Positions 10,004-17,851 of a stretch of DNA of 64,000 nt are shown here, piece by piece. The notes under the pieces were generated by a model that saw only the letters and a program-made list of their open reading frames with translations, was not told the origin of the DNA and did no database searches. Every line of letters starts with the position of its first letter. The stretch's first letter is position 1. Made by a program: the position numbers and the translations under genes. Location of the stretch: contig NZ_CP053538.1 of NCBI RefSeq assembly GCF_013137895.1, positions 1,487,501 through 1,551,500 of the forward strand. The letters are read 5' to 3'. This DNA comes from Hymenobacter taeanensis (GTDB lineage Bacteria; Bacteroidota; Bacteroidia; Cytophagales; Hymenobacteraceae).

Positions 10004-10042
10004 AGCAAACGAGCCGCTGCTGTTTGGGGCGGCTCGTTTGCT
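10004..10042. terminator. Bidirectional terminator between the mobA fusion and moaE
   Basis: A 14-bp perfect stem (10004-10017 with 10029-10042) and an 11-nt loop lie between the convergent mobA-fusion and moaE genes. There is a short T-rich stretch on either side. Confidence 0.7.
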
Positions 10043-10114
10043 TTCGGTCGTTTGGCTCCCCCTCTCCCGGGGGTAATGCACATCAAGCATTTGCAAGGAG
10101 CCGGAGGGGTGGGG

Positions 10115-10533
10115 TTACGGATGGGCGGCTACCCACACGTCGCCATCTTCATAAAACTCCTTCTTCCAGATGGTTACCACTTGCTTTAAGGTGTCGATGA
10201 TGTACTGGCAAGCGGCGAAGCTCTCGGCGCGGTGGGGCGTAGATACGGCCACGATAACGGCTACGTCGCCGATGTTGAGGGTGCCTTTGCGGTGGATGAC
10301 GGTTACTTTCCGCAGCATAGGCCACTGCTGCTGCGCTTGCTCGGCTACTTTGCGCAATTGGTGCAGGGCCATGCTGTCGTAGGCCTCGTACTCCAGGCGC
10401 ACCACGGGCGGCCGGTGCTTTTGTTGCGCACCGTGCCAATGAACGTGTTGATAGCGCCGGCGCCATCGTCCTCCACGGTTTGCAGAGCGGCGTGTACGTC
10501 AATGGGCTGAGCGGTTAGGTCGATGGTAATCAA
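10115..10533 (-). pseudogene. moaE: Molybdopterin synthase catalytic subunit MoaE, split by an apparent 1-nt frameshift
   Basis: MoaE, with MoaD, forms the dithiolene of molybdopterin. The first part, from the ATG at 10533, reads GAINTFIGTVRNKSTGRP, then runs into non-family sequence. From about 10405 another frame continues exactly where the family should, with VVRLEYEAYDSMALH, and ends after the WKKEF motif carrying the catalytic lysine. Restoring one base near 10406-10412, in a run reading GGCCGCCCGTGG on the coding strand, would give about 139 aa, a normal MoaE length. Everything else is intact. It could be a true lesion, a sequence error or a recoded gene; an error seems most likely because the pathway is otherwise complete. 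Confidence 0.88.
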
Positions 10534-10638
10534 GAGAGGGAACGAGGTAATAAGGTGATGAAGTGATAAGCAAAGAACCAGCGGGGTAAGTAGCCTTGCC
10601 CCTGTTCATTACTTATTCTTACTGGCTTATTGCCCAAC

Positions 10639-10881
10639 CTAGCCACCGCTTACGGGCGGGATGAGGGCAATTTCGTCGCGCTCATGCAAGGGAGCATCTT
10701 CGGCGGCGTACTCGTTATTAACGGCTACGGCCAGGCTGGAGAGGCGGTTCAGGGCCGGGTACTCCTGCTGCAAACGCGCCAGCAGCTCCTGCACCGACTG
10801 GCCTTCGGGAGCTGCCAGTTCCAGCGTCGGCTGGCCTACGATTTCTCGGGCAATGCCGAACAAAGCAATTTTCAGGTTCAT
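10639..10881 (-). CDS. moaD: Molybdopterin synthase sulfur carrier subunit MoaD
   Basis: An 80-aa ubiquitin-fold protein ending in the diagnostic Gly-Gly (PPVSGG). The C-terminal glycine is adenylylated by an E1-like enzyme and then carries sulfur as a thiocarboxylate to MoaE. The start MNLKIALFGIAREIVG is typical. It lies 105 bp upstream of moaE on the same strand and is divergent from moaA. The likely activating enzyme is the MoeB-like protein at 19240-20355. Confidence 0.96.
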   Translation of the reverse strand: MNLKIALFGIAREIVGQPTLELAAPEGQSVQELLARLQQEYPALNRLSSLAVAVNNEYAAEDAPLHERDEIALIPPVSGG

Positions 10882-11059
10882 ATACTCTTAGGTTACGCTG
10901 TTTTAACGCCGATTAGCCGGATATTACACGGCAGCGGGCGTGAAAGGTAAACTACTGCACCGGGTTGGTTGTTACCAGGCACGCCCCGCAGCTTCGGAAC
11001 ATCTTCCTGCCCCAAATTTGCGTACAGGCCCAAGTACGCAGATTCCCGGTTTTAGTGCG

Positions 11060-11081
11060 ACGATTATTCTTTAATAATCGT
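11060..11081. promoter_or_regulatory. Palindrome in the moaD-moaA divergent intergenic region
   Basis: An 8-bp perfect inverted repeat (CGATTATT at 11061-11068 and AATAATCG at 11073-11080), with one further pair outside, lies 44 bp before moaA in a 243-bp divergent gap. It could be an operator or part of a leader hairpin. I see no recognised riboswitch fold here. Confidence 0.4.
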
Positions 11082-11124
11082 TTATTCTGAGGTATCTGCG
11101 CCCCTTCTGCGTAATTCGCAACCT

Positions 11125-12132
11125 ATGTCTGCTCCTGTACCGTCCGTTTTGTTTGATAATCATGGCCGCCCGCTGGAATACCTGCGCCTGGCCGTCACGG
11201 ACCGCTGCAACCTGCGCTGCTTCTACTGCATGCCCGAAGAAGGCATCAAGTACATGCCCAAGCATGAGCTGCTGACCTACGAGGAAATGGAGCGCCTGGT
11301 AGCCATTATGGCGGGCCTGGGCGTGCGCAAAGTGCGCCTGACCGGTGGAGAGCCTTTCGTGCGCCGCGACCTGGTACCCTTCATGAGCCGCTTATCTGAA
11401 ATTCCGGGTATTGAGGAGCTAACCATGACCACCAACGGTGTGCTTACAGCTCCTCACGTACCGGAGCTGGCCCGCATGGGCGTGAAAGCGGTAAACCTGA
11501 GCCTCGATACCATGGACCGGGCCCGCTTCGCCAGCATTACGCGCCGCGATGAGCTGCCGCGGGTGATGGAGACGTTCTACGCCCTGCTGGCGGCTGGCAT
11601 TCGGGTGAAGATTAACGCCGTAGTGATGGATGGCCAGAACACCCAGGACATACTACCCCTGGCAGAGCTCACCCGCGACTTGCCCGTTGATGTGCGCTTT
11701 ATAGAGGAAATGCCCTTCAACGGGGGCAGCCACGCCGCCACGCTGCCCTGGAACCACGTGCGCATTCGGGAACACCTGGAGCTCAACCTGGGCACACTCC
11801 TACCCGTGGTTTCTCGCCCCGGTGATACGGCCTCTCACTACACTATAGCCGGCCATCAGGGGCGGGTGGGCATTATTGCGGCTTACTCGCGCACCTTCTG
11901 CGGCACCTGCAACCGCATCCGCCTTACGGCTGAGGGGGGGCTCAAAACCTGCCTTTACGACCAAGGCGTGCTGGATATTCGGGCGCTACTCCGCGGTGGT
12001 TCCTCTGATCAAGAAATAGCGCTGGCTCTCACTTCCGCCTTCCGCAACCGCGCTGCTAATGGCTTTGAGGCGGAGCAGCAGCGGCCCTTGCACCAGCTCA
12101 GTTTCGAGTCGATGAGCACGATTGGGGGGTAG
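11125..12132 (+). CDS. moaA: GTP 3',8-cyclase MoaA (radical SAM)
   Basis: A 335-aa protein of standard MoaA length. MoaA starts Moco synthesis by radical rearrangement of GTP. The N-terminal radical-SAM cluster motif is at Cys28, Cys32 and Cys35 (DRCNLRCFYC). The second cluster that binds substrate has Cys259 and Cys262 (CGTCNRIRLT) and Cys276. KVRLTGGEP is the SAM-binding segment, and the protein ends with the family's C-terminal Gly-Gly (STIGG). It is divergent from moaD. Confidence 0.98.
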   Translation: MSAPVPSVLFDNHGRPLEYLRLAVTDRCNLRCFYCMPEEGIKYMPKHELLTYEEMERLVAIMAGLGVRKVRLTGGEPFVRRDLVPFMSRLSEIPGIEELTMTTNGVLTAPHVPELARMGVKAVNLSLDTMDRARFASITRRDELPRVMETFYALLAAGIRVKINAVVMDGQNTQDILPLAELTRDLPVDVRFIEEMPFNGGSHAATLPWNHVRIREHLELNLGTLLPVVSRPGDTASHYTIAGHQGRVGIIAAYSRTFCGTCNRIRLTAEGGLKTCLYDQGVLDIRALLRGGSSDQEIALALTSAFRNRAANGFEAEQQRPLHQLSFESMSTIGG

Positions 12133-12207
12133 GCTAGCCTATTTCTTTTTGCGAGCCAAGGTGATAGTTGGGAGAAACGCTGATTAATACGCAGAATAGC
12201 ACCTCCT

Positions 12208-12798
12208 ATGACTGCATCCGCCTCACTTCTGTCCGCACCGATAGCCACTGCCTCCCTGCGGGATGAGCTGCTGGCCAACCGCACCAGTACCCTCACCCGC
12301 CTCTACCAGCGGACCTTCCCGATGGTGCGCCGCCATGTGGTGGAGCGTGGCGGCACTACCCAAGATGCCAAAGATGTCTTTCAGGATGCGTTGGTGGTGT
12401 TTTATGAGAAAACGGTAAACGGCCACCTGGTCCTGACCTGCTCACCCAGCACGTACCTCGTAGGCGTGTGCCGCCACCTGTGGCAGCAGGAACTCAGTCG
12501 CCGCCGCCGCCTGCCCCTCTCAGAGCTTGATGAGGCGCACGCGCAGCTTCCTGATACTGCGGTGGCTCCTGTTACCGAGCCCACGCCGGCTCTGGCGGTG
12601 CTGGAGTACGTGGCCAAGCTGAGCGAAAAGTGCCAGCGCATTCTGCTCTCGTTCTACTACTTCCAGCAACCTCTGGAGCAGATTGCGGCGGAGAATGATT
12701 ACGGCAGCGTCCGCTCGGCTACGGTGCAGAAGTTCAAGTGCCTGGAGCGGCTGCGGAAAGCCGTGCGCCAGGCCGTGGCCTTCACTTCAGCTCACTAG
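12208..12798 (+). CDS. ECF-type RNA polymerase sigma factor
   Basis: A 196-aa sigma-70-family protein. Region 2 is recognisable around residues 25-90 (DAKDVFQDALVVFYE, then CSPSTYLVGVCRHLWQQELSRRRR). Region 4 is near residues 130-185 (LSEKCQRILLSFYYFQQPLEQIAAEN, then ATVQKFKCLERLRK). It lacks regions 1 and 3, so it is an extracytoplasmic-function sigma factor. The gene for a 98-aa acidic-then-basic protein starts 4 nt after its stop codon and may be its cognate regulator. Targets are unknown. Confidence 0.93.
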   Translation: MTASASLLSAPIATASLRDELLANRTSTLTRLYQRTFPMVRRHVVERGGTTQDAKDVFQDALVVFYEKTVNGHLVLTCSPSTYLVGVCRHLWQQELSRRRRLPLSELDEAHAQLPDTAVAPVTEPTPALAVLEYVAKLSEKCQRILLSFYYFQQPLEQIAAENDYGSVRSATVQKFKCLERLRKAVRQAVAFTSAH

Positions 12799-12801
12799 GC
12801 T

Positions 12802-13098
12802 ATGCGTCCGGAACTCGAACATCTAGAGCGCCTGGAGTATCATCTGCTAGGCCACCCCACCCCCGCTGAAACGGCGCTGTGGCAAGCCCAGCTACAACTT
12901 GACCCGGAGTTGGCCGCCGATGTAGAGCTGCAACAACACCTGTATCATGGCCTTCTTCTAGCAGGACGCCAACAGCTTCGGCAGGAGCTGGAGGAGATTC
13001 ACGTCCAGCTTTACCGCCCCCGGCGCACCTGGCTGCGCCAGGCTGTAGCGCGCCTACACCAGGCTCTGCGGTGGCCTCTGCGGCCCGCTCACCGCTAA
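12802..13098 (+). CDS. Small hypothetical protein coupled to the ECF sigma factor gene
   Basis: 98 aa starting 4 nt after the sigma-factor stop. I do not recognise a family. The N-terminal half has the layout of a soluble anti-sigma domain (LEHLERLEYHLLG, then PAETALWQAQLQLDPELAADVELQQHLYHG). The C-terminal third is rich in Arg and Trp (RPRRTWLRQAVARLHQALRWPLRP) and could form an amphipathic helix. There is no zinc motif and no clear membrane helix. A role as an anti-sigma factor is inferred from position only. Confidence 0.75.
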   Translation: MRPELEHLERLEYHLLGHPTPAETALWQAQLQLDPELAADVELQQHLYHGLLLAGRQQLRQELEEIHVQLYRPRRTWLRQAVARLHQALRWPLRPAHR

Positions 13099-13197
13099 CT
13101 CTCCCTTCTGATTCTACCAGCTTTGGGTGCTCCTGCTTGGGGTGCCCAGGCCTCTCCATACCCTCATTTTTAAGAGCTCACTTCTAAGTTCTAAGCT

Positions 13198-13893
13198 ATG
13201 TTGATGACTCCCGAATTCCGAAAGTTCGCGGTGCACGGCCGCGGCCTGAATGGCCTCACCGTTGACCGTTACCTCCACCAGCTAGAGGGTGCCGCCTACC
13301 CTAACGTGACGGGCATGACCCGCTCCGTGATTGAGGAGAGGCCTACGCGCTTCGCAGAAATCGACGTGTTTTCGCGCCTGATCATGGACCGCATTATTTT
13401 CCTGGGGCAGGCCGTGGATGATAATATTGCCAACATCATCAACGCCCAATTGCTCTTCCTGGAGTCAGTAGACAACCGCAAGGACATTCTGCTGTACATC
13501 AACTCGCCCGGCGGCTCAGTATACGCGGGGCTGGGTATGTACGACACCATGCAGTACGTAAACCCCGACGTGGCCACCATTTGCACTGGCCTGGCCGCCA
13601 GCATGGGCGCGTTTCTGCTGTGCGGTGGGGCGCTGGGCAAACGCTCGGCGCTGCCCCATGCGCGCGTCATGATTCACCAGCCCAGCGGTGGGGTGCAGGG
13701 CCCATCGGCGGATATTGAAATTACGGCGCGTGAGGTGGTGAAGCTGCGCCAGGAGCTCTACGGCATTTACGCCGAGCGCACCGGCAAGACCCCGCAGCAA
13801 ATTCACGACGACTCCGACCGCGACTACTGGCTACGCGCCGACGAAGCCAAAGAGTACGGCCTCATCGATGAAGTTCTGGAGCGTAAGCCCTAA
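13198..13893 (+). CDS. clpP: ATP-dependent Clp protease proteolytic subunit ClpP
   Basis: A 231-aa serine peptidase. The catalytic triad is visible: Ser135 in [11 protein letters not shown], His160 in [12 protein letters not shown], and an Asp in the DSDRDYW segment near the C-terminus. [17 protein letters not shown], the oxyanion and strand segment, is conserved. ClpP forms the tetradecameric chamber degrading proteins fed by Clp ATPases. No clpX or clpA lies next to it here. The N-terminus, with two close Met codons, carries about 30 residues more than the E. coli mature form. Confidence 0.96.
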   Translation: MLMTPEFRKFAVHGRGLNGLTVDRYLHQLEGAAYPNVTGMTRSVIEERPTRFAEIDVFSRLIMDRIIFLGQAVDDNIANIINAQLLFLESVDNRKDILLYINSPGGSVYAGLGMYDTMQYVNPDVATICTGLAASMGAFLLCGGALGKRSALPHARVMIHQPSGGVQGPSADIEITAREVVKLRQELYGIYAERTGKTPQQIHDDSDRDYWLRADEAKEYGLIDEVLERKP

Positions 13894-13961
13894 AAACGAT
13901 GTAGAGGCGCGGCACCTCGCGGCCCCCGCGTGCTGATACTACAATGGTAACCTAACAGCTT

Positions 13962-14053
13962 GCACGTCATCCTGAGTATGCGAAGTACCTTCTTACGGCA
14001 CGAGGCCACTTGTTCATGCGTGAGAAGATACTTCCTGCGTCAGGATGACGTGC
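13962..14053. repeat. REP/MITE-like imperfect palindrome of about 92 bp
   Basis: Outer arms of 14 bp match perfectly (13962-13975 with 14040-14053, core CACGTCATCCTGA). Inside, GAAGTACCTTCT pairs with AGAAGATACTTC with one mismatch. It lies in the 257-bp gap between clpP and a hydrolase gene and encodes nothing. It resembles the element at 53101-53183 and the fragment at 8150-8180, suggesting a dispersed family. Confidence 0.65.
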
Positions 14054-14150
14054 TGTAGTAAGTTGTAACTACCTTGAACTGCTCATCTATAAAACCAGAG
14101 AAAGCTCTCACAATACCAATCCACCTTAAACCTCGTATTCTTGGGGCGCG

Positions 14151-14945
14151 ATGAAAGCTCTCTTATGGATACTAGGCCTGGGGGCCGCCCTATATGTGGC
14201 CGTTTGCCTGCTGCTCTATTTCCAGCAGGAGCGGCTGTTGTTCTTCCCGAATAAGCTGGCCAAAGACTACCATTTCCGCTTCCCTGGCCGGTTTGAAGAG
14301 CGGTGGATTACAACCGCCGACGGCACCAAACTGCACGGCTTGCTTTTCCCCGCTGATTCATCTCGGGGCCTCGTCTTCTACCTGCATGGCAATGGCGGGG
14401 CGCTGGATAGCTGGGGCGACGTGGCTACCACCTATACCCGCCTCAGCTACGATGTATTCCTGCTCGATTACCGGGGCTACGGCAAAAGCGAGGGCCGCAT
14501 CAGCAACCAGCAACAGCTCCTCGCCGATGCGGATACGGCATACGGGCAACTGCTGAAAGAGTACCCTGAAGAGCGTGTGGTGTTACTGGGTTACTCACTA
14601 GGGACTGGCCTAGCGGCGTGGCTGGCGGCGCATCATCAGCCCAAGCTACTGGTACTGCAAGCGCCTTATGCCAGTATGCGCGCCACAGCCCGGCAGCACT
14701 ATCCCTGGGTGCCGGAACTAGTGGTGCGCTACCCCTTGGCCACCGACCAAGTGCTACCCCGCGTGAAGGCGCCCATCGTCATCTTCCACGGCGACCAGGA
14801 TGAGGTAATCGACTACCACACCACTCTGAAACTAAAGGCGCTCCTAAAACCGCAGGATCAGTTTATCACCCTGCCCGGCGTAGGCCACAACGGCATGACG
14901 GAGAATCCAGCGTACCGGCAGATGATTAGGCAGTTATTGACTTAG
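14151..14945 (+). CDS. Membrane-anchored alpha/beta hydrolase
   Basis: 264 aa with one N-terminal hydrophobic segment (about residues 3-23) and an alpha/beta-hydrolase fold. The oxyanion HGNGG motif is near residue 81. The nucleophile Ser149 lies in GYSLGTG, an acid in FHGDQDEVIDY and the histidine in PGVGHNGM. The arrangement resembles the BEM46/YfhR-like hydrolases, which carry one membrane anchor and an outward-facing domain. The substrate is not known. The gene follows the palindromic repeat and precedes GH88 on the same strand, about 60 bp apart. Confidence 0.9.
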   Translation: MKALLWILGLGAALYVAVCLLLYFQQERLLFFPNKLAKDYHFRFPGRFEERWITTADGTKLHGLLFPADSSRGLVFYLHGNGGALDSWGDVATTYTRLSYDVFLLDYRGYGKSEGRISNQQQLLADADTAYGQLLKEYPEERVVLLGYSLGTGLAAWLAAHHQPKLLVLQAPYASMRATARQHYPWVPELVVRYPLATDQVLPRVKAPIVIFHGDQDEVIDYHTTLKLKALLKPQDQFITLPGVGHNGMTENPAYRQMIRQLLT

Positions 14946-15007
14946 ACGGGCTAAGCGCCCAACAACTGACTTTCCAACCGTAGCAAATTTGCCGTAGCTT
15001 GTCGCCT

Positions 15008-16198
15008 ATGCTCCGTCCCGTTTCCGTTCCGCGTCTGTTGGCAGCGCTCTGCCTTGCCCTATCCATAGCCCTGAGTGCGCACGCGCAGCAACGTAAGATT
15101 AATGTCAAGCAGGAGTTTGACCGGGCGGGGCAGCAGCTCACGCGGCTGCTCCAGACTCACCCCGACGTCACGAAGTTTCCTTACTCCAGCAAGCCCGACG
15201 GCTCCCTCAAGGATACGCCTTCGGAGTGGTGGACCAGCGGCTTTTTTGGCGGCACACTGTGGTACATGTTTGAGTATACGAAGCAGCCTCAATGGCAACA
15301 GGCCGCCGACCGCTGGACGATGGCCATGGCCCAGGAGCAGACCAACACCGGCACCCACGACCTGGGCTTTATGTTGTATTGCCCCTTCGGAAATGGCCTG
15401 CGCCTCACCCAAAACCCCGCTTACAAGCCCGTATTGCTTACCGGCGCCAAGTCATTGGCTACGCGATTTAACCCCGAAGTGGGCCTGATTAAGTCGTGGA
15501 ATAACTTTCAGGGCTACAAGTACCCGGTCATCATTGATAACATGATGAACCTGGAGCTGCTATGCTGGGCCGCCCGCACTACCGGCGACTCTACCCTGCG
15601 CCGCCTCAGCATCACGCATGCCGACAACACCCTGCGTAACCACTTCCGGCCCGATGGCAGCACCTACCACGTAGTGTGCTACGATGAGCATGGCCAGGTA
15701 CTGGCGAAGAAAACCGCCCAGGGTGCCGCCGATAACTCAGCGTGGGCGCGGGGTCAGGCCTGGGCTATCTACGGGTACACCACCATGTTCCGCGACACCA
15801 AGCTGGCGCGTTACCAGGAGCAGGCCCGCAAAACCGCCGACTTCTTCCTTAACCATCCCAACCTGCCCGCCGATAAGATTCCGTACTGGGATTTCAACGC
15901 CCCCAACATTCCGCAGGAAGAGCGCGATGCTTCTGCGGCGGCCATTGTGGCCTCGGCGCTGCTGGAGCTGCAGCAGTACTGCCCCGCCGCCGATGCCAAG
16001 CGCTACCGCAAAGCGGCTGAGCAGATGCTAGTGAGCCTAAGCAGCCCCACCTACCGGGCCGCCGTGGGTGAGAACAATAACTTCCTTATCAAGCACTGCG
16101 TGGCCCACAAACCGGCCAAAACCGAGGTGGATGCACCCCTCACCTACGCCGACTATTACTACCTGGAAGCCCTATTACGCTATAACCAGCTGAAATAA
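15008..16198 (+). CDS. Glycoside hydrolase family 88 (unsaturated glucuronyl hydrolase-like), secreted
   Basis: I choose the ATG at 15008 (396 aa); the TTG at 14999 is less likely. A signal peptide ends near SAHAQ. The family cleaves unsaturated uronic acids from oligosaccharides made by polysaccharide lyases, by hydrating the double bond. Family blocks seen: SEWWTSGFFGGTLWYM, HDLGFMLYCPFGNG with the first conserved Asp, IIDNMMNLELLCWA with the second, and ARGQAWAIYGYT. It probably acts in the periplasm. No lyase or SusCD pair is adjacent. Confidence 0.93.
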   Translation: MLRPVSVPRLLAALCLALSIALSAHAQQRKINVKQEFDRAGQQLTRLLQTHPDVTKFPYSSKPDGSLKDTPSEWWTSGFFGGTLWYMFEYTKQPQWQQAADRWTMAMAQEQTNTGTHDLGFMLYCPFGNGLRLTQNPAYKPVLLTGAKSLATRFNPEVGLIKSWNNFQGYKYPVIIDNMMNLELLCWAARTTGDSTLRRLSITHADNTLRNHFRPDGSTYHVVCYDEHGQVLAKKTAQGAADNSAWARGQAWAIYGYTTMFRDTKLARYQEQARKTADFFLNHPNLPADKIPYWDFNAPNIPQEERDASAAAIVASALLELQQYCPAADAKRYRKAAEQMLVSLSSPTYRAAVGENNNFLIKHCVAHKPAKTEVDAPLTYADYYYLEALLRYNQLK

Positions 16199-16394
16199 AG
16201 CCGCTTGACATTGGCCTACCAGGCCTGCCCAATGTGACCGAAGCTGCTACACTACCTTCGGCTGCCTGCGACTCGGGCGACGCTTCTCATAACAACACAA
16301 AGTACCTGTAGCAGTAGCCCCCCTCACACACCACCAAAGCACTGCTACCCTAGTGGCCTAGCCCGGTCTGTGTTGGTTTTGGTCTCTTACCGGG

Positions 16395-16787
16395 TTAGTT
16401 GCTATAGCTGGGCCGTACCGGCCCCGGAATTTTCCCTGTGCCAGCCAGAACAGGCACGGGCGCCTCGGTAGCGTTGGGTATCAGCTTGAGGGTGAGTGTG
16501 TGGCGGTCCTGGTCGGCGTAGAGCATGTGCAGCTCCAGCACCAGATACTGCGTAGTAACCGCCTGCACCAGCAGATAGAGTGCTTTTTCGTTGTCAGTGC
16601 GGGTGATTTTATCGGCGTAGCGGGTCCAGTGCGCTGCCTCCGGAGCGGCAGGCTTTTCTACTTGTGTGTTTAGAAAGCGGAAATCAAACAGCATACTTTC
16701 CCCGAGGCTATAGTACCCCTGAAAAGGCTGAGGACCTGCCTCTACCCGCACCGTTTTCCAAACCTGACAAAGTAAATTTTCTTCCAT
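16395..16787 (-). CDS. Hypothetical protein
   Basis: 130 aa if started at the ATG at 16787, where the protein begins MEENLLCQVWKTVRVE; a longer frame upstream adds 13 residues of doubtful value. It is a soluble single-domain protein without signal peptide or membrane helix. The alternating pattern (SMLFDFRFLN, KALYLLVQAV, QYLVLELHMLY, RHTLTLKLIP) suggests a beta-barrel such as a lipocalin-like fold, but I do not recognise the family. It is divergent from the DUF2490 gene. Confidence 0.65.
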   Translation of the reverse strand: MEENLLCQVWKTVRVEAGPQPFQGYYSLGESMLFDFRFLNTQVEKPAAPEAAHWTRYADKITRTDNEKALYLLVQAVTTQYLVLELHMLYADQDRHTLTLKLIPNATEAPVPVLAGTGKIPGPVRPSYSN

Positions 16788-16998
16788 GTGCCGTTCATTT
16801 CCTAGGCCTATCCTGGAGGGCCGCAATTACCAACAGCGCCGGATTTTCCTTCGGGCCTACAAGGTAACCATCCAGCGGCAGTCAGCGGTACAACCAGCGC
16901 GCTTCCTTTAGTTGCTGATGCCTAACTACATGCCCGCTTTTGCTGTAGCTAGCCCTAACTTTTCTACTTTCGCTCTGCCAAACTCCTCCCCCTCCCAT

Positions 16999-17820
16999 AT
17001 GCTGCCCGCCAGACTTCGCACTTCCCTTTATCTGCTGGCTGCCGTTGGCGGAAGCAGCACCCAGCTGGCGCAGGCGCAAACCAATGCCACATATGACCCG
17101 CGCTGGGGCAGTTGGTTTATTGCAACGGTGCAGCTTCCGCCCGGGCAAAAAGGCTGGGGGGCATTTGCAGAAGTACAGGGTCGTGCAAACGCGGTAGCGC
17201 GCCAGTTTTTCTACTATGAGCTGAAAAGCGGCGTCACCTATAATCTGAGCAAAAGCTTTACCCTGATGGTGGCCGGAGGCCGCTACTCCACCTCCGACTA
17301 CCGTGACCTGGATGACGGCCCACTAAACCGAGAAAACCGGCTCTGGGAGCAGCTCACACTTACCCAGAACCTGGCCCGCCTAAAGCTGGAGCACCGCTAC
17401 CGGGTGGAGCAGCGCTGGTTTTCCTTTCGGGATGATATTAAACCCGCCGGCTCCTTCACCTACCGCAACCGCATCCGCTACCGGTTTAATGCGTTTTTGC
17501 CGCTCAACCAAACCACTATTACCGACAAAACCGTGTTTCTGTCAGTGTACGATGAGGTGTTTCTAAATCCGCGCGGGCCGGCGTTTGAGCGTAACCGGGT
17601 ATATGCGGGCGTAGGCTATCAGTTTGATTCGCACTGGACGCTCCAGGCAGGCTGGGTAAACCAGGCGAATTACACGTCCGCAAACTTCCGCAACAACGTG
17701 TACACGCCCCAAACCACCCTCGACAAGAACAACCTGGTGCTGGCCCTTATGTACCGGATTAAGCGCACCAAAAGTGCGGTAGTACCTACTCCCGAGCGCC
17801 TTCCGTCTCAGCAAGATTAA
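16999..17820 (+). CDS. DUF2490 domain outer-membrane protein
   Basis: I start at the ATG at 16999 because it gives a clean signal peptide (MLPARLRTSLYLLAAVG, cleaved near AQAQ); the upstream extension looks non-coding. The 273-aa product has the DUF2490 pattern: WGSWFIATVQ, WGAFAEVQGR, LRLEHRYR-like KLEHRYRVEQRWF, YRNRIRYRF and a terminal strand ending LALMYRIKRTK. The strands indicate a small beta-barrel in the outer membrane. The function of the family is not known. It is convergent with the molybdate transporter gene. Confidence 0.88.
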   Translation: MLPARLRTSLYLLAAVGGSSTQLAQAQTNATYDPRWGSWFIATVQLPPGQKGWGAFAEVQGRANAVARQFFYYELKSGVTYNLSKSFTLMVAGGRYSTSDYRDLDDGPLNRENRLWEQLTLTQNLARLKLEHRYRVEQRWFSFRDDIKPAGSFTYRNRIRYRFNAFLPLNQTTITDKTVFLSVYDEVFLNPRGPAFERNRVYAGVGYQFDSHWTLQAGWVNQANYTSANFRNNVYTPQTTLDKNNLVLALMYRIKRTKSAVVPTPERLPSQQD

Positions 17821-17851
17821 CCTGGCTTAGCTTCACAGGCCCAGGAGCGGC

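Noticed and set aside
10882..11124. Moco riboswitch before moaA
   Set aside because: I could not build the expected multi-stem fold from the sequence; only a simple palindrome is present.
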